From an uncultured Bacteroidales bacterium (GTDB lineage Bacteria > Bacteroidota > Bacteroidia > Bacteroidales > F082), in contig OMYA01000006.1 of assembly GCA_900315175.1 (NCBI GenBank), positions 134,180 to 198,179 of the forward strand: 64,000 nt of DNA, given 5' to 3'. Below the pieces are notes generated by a model that made no database searches, had not been told where the DNA came from, and was given only the letters and a program-made list of their open reading frames with translations. The first letter of the stretch is position 1. Every line of letters starts with the position of its first letter. The position numbers were made by a program, and so were the translations under genes. This document shows, one piece after another, positions 23,966-32,744 of the stretch.

Positions 23966-25071
23966 ACAAACAATTCCGCTGCGATGCCGTCAGCGAAGAG
24001 CATTCCGTTGTCGTTTAAGATGAATTTTTTGTCTTTTTGAAACATTTTTCCTGAAGAAATGTGATTTTTTACGCTTTTTTCGAACTTTTTGGCATATTTT
24101 TCACCAAAATTTTGCCTGATAAATTCAACATCACAGCCCCCACATGTGCGAAGCGAGGTCATCACATATTCATTGTAGCGGTCGTCGAGCGTAAGTATTT
24201 CTTTTTCAAACGAATAGCTGTCGCAATAATCTTTCACGCCTGCCACATTCCACTGTCGTGAAACGCCATCAAACGAATGTGCCGATGGCCCTAATCCAAG
24301 ATATTTCTCACCTTTCCAGTAAATTGTGTTATGTTTTGAATAATGTCCTGGGCGTGCGAAATTACTTATCTCATAATGCTCAAACCCTTGATTATCAGTC
24401 ATTTTGCAAAGAATCTCGTATTGATGAACAGTAGCATCCTCATCAACCGGTGCAGCCACACCTTTATTAATACGTTGTCCCAATGCCGTCTTCTCCTCCA
24501 CCGTCAAAGCATAAGCGGAGAGGTGATTAATGCCTTTCGAGAAGAAAATCTCAAGATTCTTTTGCCATTTCTCGTCTGTAAGAGTCGGGATGCCGTAAAT
24601 CAAATCCATCGTAACTTCCTGAAAACCAACTTCTTGGGCCCAGTCAAGCACTTGCAAAGCATGCTTCGAATCGTGTTTGCGGCTGAGATATTGCAAATCG
24701 TCATCAAAAAAGCTCTGAATCCCGATACTTAAACGATTGATTCCCAATTTATTATACTCAATTAGCGATTCTTTTGAAACGGTATCCGGATTGGCTTCAA
24801 GAGTTATTTCAGGGTTTTCAACAATAGGATAATTTTTATTTAAAACATCTAAAATCTCGGAAATCTCGGAAGGCTTCAGCAAGCTCGGCGTGCCTCCGCC
24901 AAAATAAACCGTACGCACTTCTTCGCCACCCAAATAATCTTTCCGGTTAACGGCTTCTTTCTTCAAAGCCTCAAGAAAATCAGCACGTTGCCTATCGGAG
25001 ACGACAGAAAAGAAGTTGCAGTAAGCGCACTTCGACTTGCAAAACGGAATATGGAGATATAATCCTGCCAT
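23962..25071 (-). CDS. hemW: HemW-type radical SAM heme chaperone (formerly oxygen-independent coproporphyrinogen oxidase-like)
   Basis: 369 aa. Start MAGLYLHIPFCKSKCAYCNF contains the C-x3-C-x2-C [4Fe-4S] motif plus the following phenylalanine typical of HemN/HemW. VRTVYFGGGTPSLL, NRLSIGIQSFFDDDLQYLSR and YEISNFARPGHYSKHNTIYW are family signatures; the last is the HemW 'HNxxYW' motif. The N-terminal residues that distinguish true HemN are lacking, so heme insertion or chaperoning is more likely than coproporphyrinogen decarboxylation. The frame is open 24 codons further upstream but crosses a TATTTTTG box; the ATG at 25071 is the start. Confidence 0.9.
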   Translation of the reverse strand: MAGLYLHIPFCKSKCAYCNFFSVVSDRQRADFLEALKKEAVNRKDYLGGEEVRTVYFGGGTPSLLKPSEISEILDVLNKNYPIVENPEITLEANPDTVSKESLIEYNKLGINRLSIGIQSFFDDDLQYLSRKHDSKHALQVLDWAQEVGFQEVTMDLIYGIPTLTDEKWQKNLEIFFSKGINHLSAYALTVEEKTALGQRINKGVAAPVDEDATVHQYEILCKMTDNQGFEHYEISNFARPGHYSKHNTIYWKGEKYLGLGPSAHSFDGVSRQWNVAGVKDYCDSYSFEKEILTLDDRYNEYVMTSLRTCGGCDVEFIRQNFGEKYAKKFEKSVKNHISSGKMFQKDKKFILNDNGMLFADGIAAELFV

Positions 25072-25075
25072 GACG

Positions 25076-25083
25076 CAAAAATA
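25076..25083 (-). promoter_or_regulatory. -7 box TATTTTTG 4 bases before the hemW ATG
   Basis: TATTTTTG-CGTC-ATG on the minus strand, matching the spacing at pth. Implies a leaderless transcript if used. Confidence 0.45.
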
Positions 25084-25216
25084 CATTTTTTTCTCAAAGA
25101 TTTCACAGATTACACGGATTTTTATCATACATTTGTTTTCCACAATGATTTATTCGCTGAAGCGAACAGATTACACAGATTTCGCATATTTTTTTGTTTT
25201 TCTTAAAATATTTTTA

Positions 25217-25224
25217 TAATTTTG
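25217..25224 (+). promoter_or_regulatory. -7 box TAATTTTG of the cytidylate kinase-like gene
   Basis: 28 bases before the ATG at 25253. Confidence 0.55.
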
Positions 25225-25252
25225 CGAGTGATAATTTTAAAACAGCTTCACT

Positions 25253-25780
25253 ATGAAAGACAACAGACTGATAATCACCATCAACCGCGAATACGGCTCG
25301 GGAGGAAGAGAGATAGCATATAAGCTTGGCGCTTTGCTCGACATCAAGGTTTACGACAAGAATGTGCTTGAGGAAATCGAGCAGGAATTTGACGTCGCCA
25401 ACGAACTGCCTGACGACATTTATGCCATCCAAAAGAAGATTTTGCTCAACATTGCTGCCAAAGAATCGTGTATCATCGTGGGACGAACAGGTTTCGACAT
25501 CTTCAAAAACCATCCGAATGTGGTGCGCGTGCTACTCATCGCCGATTACGACGCCAGAGTGAAACACGTCAGTGAGAAACACGGAATCACCAAGGTTGCC
25601 GCGAGAAAACGCATCAAGGAAATCGACAGAGAACGTGAGGAATACACGGTCAGACACACCGGTGTGTCACGCTACGACGCGCGCAACTACGATTTTGTGC
25701 TCAACGTCACCAACATCCCAGGCTATCATGTCGCGGCTTTCCTCGCACAAAATGTCAGGATGAAGTTTATGAATAACTGA
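25253..25780 (+). CDS. cytidylate kinase-like family protein
   Basis: 175 aa. The P-loop variant INREYGSGGREIAYKLG at the N terminus and KESCIIVGRTGFDIFKNHPN, then VRVLLIADYDARVKHVSEKH and ARKRIKEIDREREEYT, fit the cytidylate_kin2 family (AAA-type NMP kinase fold). The LID-like arginines R-x5-R-E are present. Phosphorylation of CMP or dCMP is possible but unproven; many Bacteroidetes have this paralog besides a true Cmk. Somewhat shorter than the usual 200 residues. Monocistronic. Confidence 0.8.
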   Translation: MKDNRLIITINREYGSGGREIAYKLGALLDIKVYDKNVLEEIEQEFDVANELPDDIYAIQKKILLNIAAKESCIIVGRTGFDIFKNHPNVVRVLLIADYDARVKHVSEKHGITKVAARKRIKEIDREREEYTVRHTGVSRYDARNYDFVLNVTNIPGYHVAAFLAQNVRMKFMNN

Positions 25781-25811
25781 TAATTTTTTCTTGCCTTTCC
25801 AAAAAATTTTG

Positions 25812-25819
25812 TAATTTTG
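25812..25819 (+). promoter_or_regulatory. -7 box TAATTTTG of the T9SS-domain protein
   Basis: 24 bases before the ATG at 25843. Confidence 0.55.
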
Positions 25820-25842
25820 TAGCTTGATTTAATAATATAATT

Positions 25843-26715
25843 ATGGCTACACGTTTACAAAATCTTAAGAAATTTGCGGTTTTAGCTATCGCAACAATCG
25901 CTATCTCATTGAGTGTCAGCGCTCAAACATGGTATATTTATGGCGTTTACACATGGAGTGCTCCGCATCCTGTAGGCTCATTTTACGAATATCACCATCA
26001 AGGTGAGGCCGTGAATATTGGCGGTCTTGAATACAACACCATCTACATTCAGAATCCTTCAACAGGAAATCAGCTCGATGGCGCTTTCCGCAACGACGGA
26101 AATCAGGTTTATTATTGCAAATGGAACGGCTCCTCATACGATGACGAGGTGCTTCTCTATGACTATGACCTCGAGGAAGGCGACTTCTTCCACGATGACG
26201 ACGAACACGCGATGCAAGTCACGGAAGTCACAACAATCATTGACAACGACGGTGTCTCAAGAAAGAAAATATCGTTCAGTTTCATCGGTCTTCCTGATGC
26301 GACGGAATTTTGGGTGGAAGGCATCGGCAGCAGCAGAGGCTTCATGAATGTCGGCATGTACGAGCCTGCCCACGACAGCGACGGAGAGATGTACCACATG
26401 CTTTGCTATCATGTTGAAGACGATGTGATTTACGTCAATCCGGAATATAACGAATGCGACGTCGACAATATCGATGAAAGCACAGCCGGAAACAACGTCA
26501 GCATCTATCCAAATCCTGCAAAAGACGTTATTAAAATATTGAACGACAACAACTTAAACATCACAAACGTCGAGATTTTGGATCTGACTGGCCGCACCGT
26601 TTTGAGCACAGAGAAGACTTCTGACATCAACATCTCAGAACTCCCTGAAGGTCAGTATTTTGTGAAGATTTACGGCGAAACGACGCTGGTGAAGAAACTG
26701 TTCATCGCAAAATAA
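25843..26715 (+). CDS. secreted protein with T9SS type A sorting domain
   Basis: 290 aa. Signal peptide KKFAVLAIATIAISLSVSAQ. Mature domain (about 27-215) rich in Tyr, Asp and aromatic strands, unrecognised; it contains YDYDLEEGDFFHDDDEHAMQ and other acidic turns that might bind Ca. The C-terminal 70 residues are a textbook T9SS sorting domain: VSIYPNPAKDVIKIL, VEILDLTGRTVLSTEKTSDI, LPEGQYFVKIYGETTLVKKL. It precedes the M50-like and M49-like genes with a 6-base gap and may form an operon with them. Confidence 0.8.
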   Translation: MATRLQNLKKFAVLAIATIAISLSVSAQTWYIYGVYTWSAPHPVGSFYEYHHQGEAVNIGGLEYNTIYIQNPSTGNQLDGAFRNDGNQVYYCKWNGSSYDDEVLLYDYDLEEGDFFHDDDEHAMQVTEVTTIIDNDGVSRKKISFSFIGLPDATEFWVEGIGSSRGFMNVGMYEPAHDSDGEMYHMLCYHVEDDVIYVNPEYNECDVDNIDESTAGNNVSIYPNPAKDVIKILNDNNLNITNVEILDLTGRTVLSTEKTSDINISELPEGQYFVKIYGETTLVKKLFIAK

Positions 26716-26721
26716 CAAAAC

Positions 26722-27429
26722 ATGCAGAAACTCTGGCGTTTCATAACATCGCTGCTGTTCATAATCACCCTGACAATCGCTGGGTTGGAGTTTTTCAGAT
26801 GTGCTCAGAGCATCTATAACTCATTCAGCACCAATCAATATCAAGGTTATCTATGGCTTTGTGTCGGTATGATGTCATTTGTCCTGATTGCAATCATTTT
26901 CTTCAGGAAAAACCTCGACATCATGCAGACCATGACGCATGAAGGCGCCCACATGCTCGTCGGCGGGCTGTTTCTTCGCAAGAAAATCTACGAGTTTAAC
27001 GCGAAGTCATCTGAGACGCTGAAGCAAAACGACAACACTCTCGGCTATGTCTCGTCAAACGCTCAGAGTGCCAATATTTTCTCGACATTGGCACCTTATA
27101 TGTTGCCATACATCACCTTCGCGATGGTGTTTTTCCGCCTGATGATTAAAAACGAGTGTCTCCCGATAATCGACTTCATCATCGGTTTCACCCTGATGTT
27201 TCATTTCTCATGCTGGAAAAAAGACATGCGTTTCGACCAAAGCGACATACAGCGTTGCGGAGTGTTCCGCTCATATCTCTTCATCTGGACATTCATTTTC
27301 TTCAACCTTGCGATAATTTTTTATTCGCTCGGCGGCGGAATGACCGAGCCTGTCAACATCATACAAGCCAACGTAGAATGGTTCAGCAAGGCTTGGACAG
27401 ATATAAAATGGTTAGTATCTTTAATTTAG
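26722..27429 (+). CDS. multi-pass membrane protein with HEGAH zinc motif (M50-like)
   Basis: 235 aa, five to six hydrophobic segments (LWRFITSLLFIITLTIAGLE, WLCVGMMSFVLIAIIFF, YMLPYITFAMVFFRLM, FIIGFTLMFHF, SYLFIWTFIFFNLAIIFYSL). The stretch TMTHEGAHMLVGGLF supplies an HExxH zinc motif at the start of a membrane helix, as in M50/site-2 protease-like proteins. The usual second motif (LDG or NPDG) is not seen, so activity is uncertain. It resembles the M50 family annotated in Bacteroidetes only in this motif and topology. Confidence 0.65.
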   Translation: MQKLWRFITSLLFIITLTIAGLEFFRCAQSIYNSFSTNQYQGYLWLCVGMMSFVLIAIIFFRKNLDIMQTMTHEGAHMLVGGLFLRKKIYEFNAKSSETLKQNDNTLGYVSSNAQSANIFSTLAPYMLPYITFAMVFFRLMIKNECLPIIDFIIGFTLMFHFSCWKKDMRFDQSDIQRCGVFRSYLFIWTFIFFNLAIIFYSLGGGMTEPVNIIQANVEWFSKAWTDIKWLVSLI

Positions 27430-27446
27430 AATAAATTTATAACGAT

Positions 27447-29087
27447 ATGAAATTCAAAACATTAACAATGGCATTAGCTATCACGGCAGCGCTTTTCAGC
27501 TGTGGCGAAAAGAAAAATGAGGAATCATGCTGCAAAGAGAATTACGAAGCCCTTGCAAACCAGTATGCCAAGGTGACTTTGACCACCGACATCAGCCATC
27601 TTTCAGACAATGAGGTGGAAATGCTCGGATTGCTTTTCGAGGCGGGCAAACTCATGGACGACATCTATTGGCATGAGAACCTTGGCGGTTGCAAACACAA
27701 GTTTTTAGAAGGCATCAAAGACCCTAACGCACGCAAATACGCGGAGATCAACTATGGTCCGTGGGATCAGCTCGACAACCGTCGTGTCTTCATCCCTGGA
27801 TACGGTCCAAAGCCTGAAGGCGCAGGTTTTTATCCTACCGACATGACAAAAGAAGAGTTTGAGGCTTGGGAAAACCCTGACAAGACCAGTCAGTACGCTT
27901 TGGTGTGCCGCGACGAGCAGGGCAATCTCCAGACCGTTTGGTATCACGACGCTTTTGCCAATAAGATCAACAAGGCAGCCGATTTGCTCAAGAAGGCATC
28001 CACACTCGCAGCAGACAAAGAGTTTGCAGAGTACTTGGAACTCAGAGCACAGGCTCTTCTCACCGACGATTATTACTATTCGGACATGGCTTGGATGGAT
28101 GTCCGCAACAACAACGTCGACTTCGTGGTTGGACCTATCGAGAACTACACCGACGGTCTTTTCGGCTACAAAGCCGCTCACGAGTCGTTCATCCTCATCA
28201 AGGACCAGGAATGGACGAAGAAGCTGTCGCGTTATGTGGCATTGTTGCCTGAGCTTCAGACGAAACTGCCTGTTGAAGACAAGTACAAACAGGAGAAACC
28301 GGGTAGCGACGCTGACCTCGCGGCATACGACGTGGTTTATTACGGTGGCGACTGCAACATGGCATCGAAGACCATCGCCATCAATCTGCCTAACGACGAG
28401 AGAGTGCAGCTGCAGAAAGGCACCCGCAAGCTACAGCTGAAGAACGCCATGGCGGCAAAATTCGACAAGATTGTCGTCCCGATTTCTAATGTCTTGGTCG
28501 CTCCAGAGGCACGTCAGAACGTGAAATTCGACGCGTTCTTTGCCAACGTGATGTTCCATGAGGTGGCTCACGGTCTGGGCATCAAGAACACCTTGGATGG
28601 CAGCGGCACAGTGCGTCACGCATTGAAAGAGCAGTATTCAGCCATCGAAGAGGCTAAGGCCGACATCCTCGGTCTGTTCCTCGTCACCAAACTCAGCGAG
28701 ATGGGCGAATACACCAACACCACTATGGAAGAGAACTACACCACCTTCATGGCCGGCATCTTCCGTTCGGTGCGTTTCGGCGCCGCCTCAGCTCACGGCA
28801 AGGCTAACATGATAGAATTCAACTACCTGGCTAAAGAAGGTGCTTTCACACGCGATGCCAACGGCTTGTACAATATCGACTTCCCGAAGATGAAGCTCGC
28901 AGTCGAGAAACTCGGCGGCGCCATCCTCAAGGCACAGGGCGACGGCGACTATGAGTTCGTGAAGAACTGGATCGCCACCGACGGCGTCATCAAACCTGAG
29001 CTCCAGGCCGACCTCGACAAGCTCGCCGGAAGCGGCATCCCGAAGGATATATGGTATGAAATGGGAATGGAATACCTAACAAGATGA
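27447..29087 (+). CDS. M49-like (dipeptidyl peptidase III-type) zinc hydrolase, lipoprotein
   Basis: 546 aa. Lipoprotein signal with cysteine in ITAALFSCGEKK. Zinc site: MFHEVAHGLGIKNTLDG and, 50 residues later, AIEEAKADILGLFLVTK; the E-E-x-x-A-D second motif is that of peptidase family M49. Classical DPP III has a six-residue HExxGH; here it is a five-residue HEVAH, as in a Bacteroidetes subfamily usually annotated 'Zn-dependent hydrolase'. It probably removes dipeptides from peptide N termini in the periplasm or at the surface. A REP-like element begins on the stop codon. Confidence 0.82.
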   Translation: MKFKTLTMALAITAALFSCGEKKNEESCCKENYEALANQYAKVTLTTDISHLSDNEVEMLGLLFEAGKLMDDIYWHENLGGCKHKFLEGIKDPNARKYAEINYGPWDQLDNRRVFIPGYGPKPEGAGFYPTDMTKEEFEAWENPDKTSQYALVCRDEQGNLQTVWYHDAFANKINKAADLLKKASTLAADKEFAEYLELRAQALLTDDYYYSDMAWMDVRNNNVDFVVGPIENYTDGLFGYKAAHESFILIKDQEWTKKLSRYVALLPELQTKLPVEDKYKQEKPGSDADLAAYDVVYYGGDCNMASKTIAINLPNDERVQLQKGTRKLQLKNAMAAKFDKIVVPISNVLVAPEARQNVKFDAFFANVMFHEVAHGLGIKNTLDGSGTVRHALKEQYSAIEEAKADILGLFLVTKLSEMGEYTNTTMEENYTTFMAGIFRSVRFGAASAHGKANMIEFNYLAKEGAFTRDANGLYNIDFPKMKLAVEKLGGAILKAQGDGDYEFVKNWIATDGVIKPELQADLDKLAGSGIPKDIWYEMGMEYLTR

Positions 29088-29170
29088 GATTCCTCACTCC
29101 GTTCGGAATGACAAGGATGTTGCTCCGCAAAAACTGTTGTCATTCCGAGCACGAAGTGCGAGGAAACTCA
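29086..29170. repeat. paired REP-like element (GAGATTCCTC...CATTCCGAGC family)
   Basis: Left half GAGATTCCTCACTCCGTTC then GGAATGACA; right half TGTCATTCCGAGCACGAAG then TGCGAGGAAACTC is its inverted copy. The element overlaps the last base of the preceding stop codon. Related halves occur at 31434, 52516 and 63052. Confidence 0.8.
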
Positions 29171-29213
29171 TAAATTGATTACAAATCATTAAATTAACTA
29201 TAAACATTAAAAA

Positions 29214-31430
29214 ATGAAAAAATTATCAGTTTTCTTTGCCATCATCTTTGGTATGATGGGCATCGTGCGCGCTGACGAAGGCATGTGGTTGCCAATGTTC
29301 GTTGAGCGTTTGAATTACGTTGACATGCAGAAAATGGGTCTCCAGCTGACACCTGAGGAGCTCTACAGCATCAACAACAGCAGCTTGAAAGACGCCATCG
29401 TCGGCCTTTCAAACGGTGCCAAACCACGCGGTTTCTTCTGCACAGGTGAAATCGTTTCCAAAAACAGTTTGCTCTTCACCAACCATCACTGCGGCTACAG
29501 CTCAATCGCAGCCCTCTCGACAGTGGAGCATGACTATCTCAACGAAGGCTTCGCAGCTAAAAATTTCAGCGAAGAGCTTCCTGCTGAAGGCGTTTCAGCA
29601 TCATTCCTCGTAAGAATGGAAGATGTGACAGACGACATCCTTGGCGTTGTTACCGACGACATGGATTACATGGCAAGACAGAAAGCCATCAATGCTAAAA
29701 TCAAAGAGTTAGAGGAAGCAGCATCAGAAGACGGCAAACTCAACCCAGTCATCAAAGGTTTCTTTGAGGGTAACGAGTATTACATGTTCGTTTACAAGAC
29801 CTACACCGACGTGCGTCTCGTGTTCACAGCAGCACAGTCAATCGGCAAGTTCGGCGGCGACACCGACAACTGGATGTGGCCTCGTCATACTGGTGACTTC
29901 AGCGTGTTCCGCGTCTATGCTGACGAAAACGGCGAACCGGCTGAGTATTCAGAGAACAACAAGCCTCTCACTCCTAAGCACAACCTCCCTGTAAGCCTCG
30001 ACGGCGTACAGCCAGACGACTTCACAATGATTTGGGGCTTCCCAGGCTCAACAGAGCGTTACATGACATCATTCGGCATCAACTACAATGTCGACACATT
30101 CTATCCAATCGTTTATGAGGTTTTCAAAGCCGAAACAGACGTTATGGACGAATTTATGAAGGTTGACAAGGCTGTCAATATCGCTTACGCTGACAACAAA
30201 GCAGGTTTGGCAAACACATGGAAGAACTTCGAGGGCCAAATCACAATGCTCCGCAAGAATAAAGTCGCTGAGCGCAAGGCCGAACTCGAGAAGAACTTCA
30301 CAGAATGGGTCAACGCCGATGAAGACCGCAAGGCTGAATACGGTGAGGTGCTTGAGACCATCGAGGTGATGTACGCACAGATGGGCGAAGCAGCAAGAAC
30401 ATTGTTCTACCCTAACTTCACAGCACAGCTCAACCCGATAGCGACAGCATCGGAGTTTATGCAGTATGTCGAGGTTTCAACAAGCAAAGAATCTACAAAA
30501 GACGACAAGAAGGCAGCTGTTGAATCACTCAAGGAAATCGATGTCGATGCAATGTTCAAAGACCTCGACCCACGCGTCGAGAAAGGCATGCTCGTGGCAG
30601 TCATGAACATCTACGGCAGCAAGTTCACCACAGAAGAGCTTCCAGAGTCATTACAGAAGCTCCTGAAGAAAGCCCAAGGCGACTGGACAGTGTTGGCAAA
30701 CTACATCTATGACAACTCTATCTTCAGCACTCCTGAGTCAGTGAAGGCATTCATCGAGAAGCCAAACGCAAAGAAGGTTGAAAAAGACCCTGCTTACATC
30801 ACATACAAGGCTATGTTTGAGCAGATCATGTCAGTTGCACAGGTCTACAGAATGGCCAACATGGCTATCGCAGAGGCTGACCACGAGTTCGTTAAGGGGC
30901 TCCGTGAGTTCTACGCTGAGACACAGCCTGAGAAGGTCCTCTATCCAGATGCAAACTCAACAATGAGAATGAGCTACGGCTCGGTGAAAGACTACAGCCC
31001 GGCTGATGCTATCACTTACGACTATGTCTGCACCGCCAACGGCATCCTCGAGAAATACATCCCTGGTGACTTCGAGTTCGACGCTCCACAGCGCCTCCTC
31101 GACCTCATCGAGGCAAGAGACTTCGGTCAGTATGCCGACGACAACGGCGAGCTCATCACCTGCTTCTTGTCGACCAACGACATCACAGGCGGTAACTCAG
31201 GCAGCCCTATCATGAACGGCAAGGGCGAACTCATCGGTCTCGCTTTCGACGGCAACTGGGAAGCTATGAGCGGCGACGTCAACTTCGAGCCTAAACTCCA
31301 GCGCACAATCAACGTCGACATCCGTTACGTGCTCTTCATCATCGACAAGGTGTACGGAGCAACCAACCTCATCGACGAGCTCGACATCGTCAAGGCAATG
31401 CCGGAGCCGATAAGAGTTGAAGAAGAATAA
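29214..31430 (+). CDS. S46-family dipeptidyl peptidase (DPP7-like)
   Basis: 738 aa. Signal peptide MKKLSVFFAIIFGMMGIVRA. The chymotrypsin-fold S46 triad is visible: His in LLFTNHHCGYSSI, Asp in GGDTDNWMWPRHTGDFSVF, Ser in DITGGNSGSPIMNGKGEL. The S1 pocket segment reads LAFDGNWEAM with Gly where DPP11 has Arg, so hydrophobic P1 specificity (DPP7) is favoured over Asp/Glu. A helical insertion domain lies between about 270 and 540. No T9SS domain, so it is likely periplasmic. These enzymes feed dipeptides to asaccharolytic Bacteroidetes such as Porphyromonas. Confidence 0.92.
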   Translation: MKKLSVFFAIIFGMMGIVRADEGMWLPMFVERLNYVDMQKMGLQLTPEELYSINNSSLKDAIVGLSNGAKPRGFFCTGEIVSKNSLLFTNHHCGYSSIAALSTVEHDYLNEGFAAKNFSEELPAEGVSASFLVRMEDVTDDILGVVTDDMDYMARQKAINAKIKELEEAASEDGKLNPVIKGFFEGNEYYMFVYKTYTDVRLVFTAAQSIGKFGGDTDNWMWPRHTGDFSVFRVYADENGEPAEYSENNKPLTPKHNLPVSLDGVQPDDFTMIWGFPGSTERYMTSFGINYNVDTFYPIVYEVFKAETDVMDEFMKVDKAVNIAYADNKAGLANTWKNFEGQITMLRKNKVAERKAELEKNFTEWVNADEDRKAEYGEVLETIEVMYAQMGEAARTLFYPNFTAQLNPIATASEFMQYVEVSTSKESTKDDKKAAVESLKEIDVDAMFKDLDPRVEKGMLVAVMNIYGSKFTTEELPESLQKLLKKAQGDWTVLANYIYDNSIFSTPESVKAFIEKPNAKKVEKDPAYITYKAMFEQIMSVAQVYRMANMAIAEADHEFVKGLREFYAETQPEKVLYPDANSTMRMSYGSVKDYSPADAITYDYVCTANGILEKYIPGDFEFDAPQRLLDLIEARDFGQYADDNGELITCFLSTNDITGGNSGSPIMNGKGELIGLAFDGNWEAMSGDVNFEPKLQRTINVDIRYVLFIIDKVYGATNLIDELDIVKAMPEPIRVEEE

Positions 31431-31433
31431 TTC

Positions 31434-31530
31434 CTCACCCCTCACGGGGTTCGGAATAACAAGTGGCGGCCGCCCTAAGGGCTTTAATGGCATTAATGGC
31501 GTTAAGGCCCTTAAGGTGGCCGCTGCTATT
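31434..31530. repeat. palindromic intergenic element after the S46 gene
   Basis: A truncated CCTCACCCCTCACGG-GTTCGGAATAAC half-element, then AGTGGCGGCCGCCCTAAGGG facing CCCTTAAGGTGGCCGCTGCT with internal direct repeats (TTAATGGCATTAATGGCGTT). It can form a long hairpin. Confidence 0.7.
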
Positions 31531-31566
31531 TTTTATCAAAATTTTGATGAAATCATAAAAAATTCA

Positions 31567-31574
31567 TATATTTG
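31567..31574 (+). promoter_or_regulatory. -7 box TATATTTG of the frameshifted small peptide gene
   Basis: 22 bases before the ATG at 31596. Confidence 0.5.
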
Positions 31575-31595
31575 CAGTTTAAATTCATTCTGAAA

Positions 31596-31750
31596 ATGAA
31601 GAAATTAACTGCAATATTTTTTCTTTTGTTCTTTTCGTTCAACGCGATGGCGTGATTTTCAGAGCCTACGGTCCGATAAATGTAAAGATTGGCGGTGGTG
31701 GTTGGTGTTGTAAAGGTTGTGCCGTCCGTCTCGTTCACGATGCGGAATAA
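31596..31750 (+). pseudogene. small secreted cysteine-containing peptide, frameshifted
   Basis: ATG starts a clear signal peptide (MKKLTAIFFLLFFSFNAMA) that ends at TGA 31653-31655. One frame over, the sequence continues as VIFRAYGPINVKIGGGGWC then CKGCAVRLVHDAE and a stop at 31748-31750. Joining the two by a single-base shift near 31650 gives a plausible 50-residue secreted peptide with a C-C-x-x-C cluster. A run of six T (31617-31622) in the signal region is another possible slip site. It could be a decayed gene, a sequencing or assembly error, or programmed frameshifting; I cannot tell which. Confidence 0.5.
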
Positions 31751-31766
31751 AACGTCGTAGATATGT

Positions 31767-31904
31767 GTAGAGACGGATGAAAATCCGTCTCAAACGTCGG
31801 AATGTCGATGACGACAAAACATGCCATCACAAATTATTCATAAACATTATGCTGCCTCATTGACATTCGGCAGCATTGAGACGGATTTTCACCCGTCTCT
31901 ACAC
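31767..31904 (+). repeat. REP block A left of the RAYT gene
   Basis: Begins GTAG then the hairpin GAGACGGAT-GAAA-ATCCGTCTC, followed about 60 bases later by CTGCCTCATTGACATTCGGC and GAGACGGATTTTCACCCGTC. The second hairpin repeats the same stem with loop TTTCA-type. Same orientation and near-identical termini as block B at 32537. Confidence 0.88.
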
Positions 31905-31919
31905 AGGACATTCGCAGGA

Positions 31920-32465
31920 TTAATCCCAAAAACAATCTGATTTCCAATTGATTACATTGTTTTCAATATATTGGAATATATAATTGTATTCTTTGCTATT
32001 TCTTATGATATGGTCATGAAAACGTGTCTGCCAACCAAAATAAATGTCATTATTGTTGGCATATCTCGTAATTGCCGACTTTATTGAGCCAACAATAACA
32101 GACAATTTACCCTTTCTTAATGCTATTTCTTTCATTTTTTGGTTGATTCCCAAATCATCATCAGAATCAGATGCACCATTTTGATTTTCATTGTCATAAT
32201 TCACATAAATAATCAAATGAATGTGATTGGGCATCACAACAAATGCTTCTATGCCACAACCAGGATGTAAATCTGGAGTTTTGTTGATAACATCACATGC
32301 ATATACTCCTATCTTCGACAAATGCATTTCATGGTTTATGATTTCACCAAGAAAATGTTCTCTCTCTTTCGTGCAAAATGTCACGAAAAAATAACCAATA
32401 TTGTAATCACTTCTGAGATATCTCGCCGTCTCTATGCGGTATTTATTTTGAAATAAGGTCGCCAT
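31920..32465 (-). mobile_element. REP-associated tyrosine transposase (RAYT, TnpA-REP/Y1 family)
   Basis: 181 aa. The HUH motif is in EAFVVMPNHIHLIIYV. Further family signs are YFFVTFCTKEREHFLGEI at the N terminus, KSAITRYANNN, WQTRFHDHIIRNSKEY and NYIFQYIENNVINW, where the candidate catalytic tyrosine lies. RAYTs are domesticated relatives of IS200/IS605 transposases that cut single-stranded REP hairpins. Here the gene is bracketed by two directly oriented REP blocks (31767-31904 and 32537-32664), the classical REPtron layout. A TATTTTTG box is upstream at 32487-32494. The ORF looks intact. Confidence 0.9.
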
Positions 32466-32486
32466 AACTTATGATTTTCAGACATG

Positions 32487-32494
32487 CAAAAATA
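32487..32494 (-). promoter_or_regulatory. -7 box TATTTTTG of the RAYT gene
   Basis: Minus-strand box 21 bases before the ATG at 32465. Confidence 0.5.
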
Positions 32495-32536
32495 ATAAAA
32501 AAAATATAATGAAGAATTATTTTCGTCGGCAAGGTC

Positions 32537-32664
32537 GTAGAGACGGATGAAAATCCGTCTCAATTGTCAAAATGACAATACACATCCAACAATTATTCCT
32601 TACAATTTTTACTGCCTCATTGACATTCGGCAGCATTGAGACGGATTTTCACCCGTCTCTACAC
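32537..32664 (+). repeat. REP block B right of the RAYT gene
   Basis: Same left hairpin (GAGACGGAT-GAAA-ATCCGTCTC) and the same right part CTGCCTCATTGACATTCGGC...ACCCGTCTCTACAC as block A. The middle about 50 bases differ. The GAAA loop on a 9-bp stem is a GNRA tetraloop. Confidence 0.88.
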
Positions 32665-32716
32665 ATATCTACCGCAAATTTTTCTCTCCAAATTTTGCAT
32701 CTCCACGATTTTTTCA

Positions 32717-32724
32717 TATCTTTG
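32717..32724 (+). promoter_or_regulatory. -7 box TATCTTTG of the M1 aminopeptidase
   Basis: 20 bases before the ATG at 32745. Confidence 0.6.
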
Positions 32725-32744
32725 CACGATTTATATTTAGAAAT

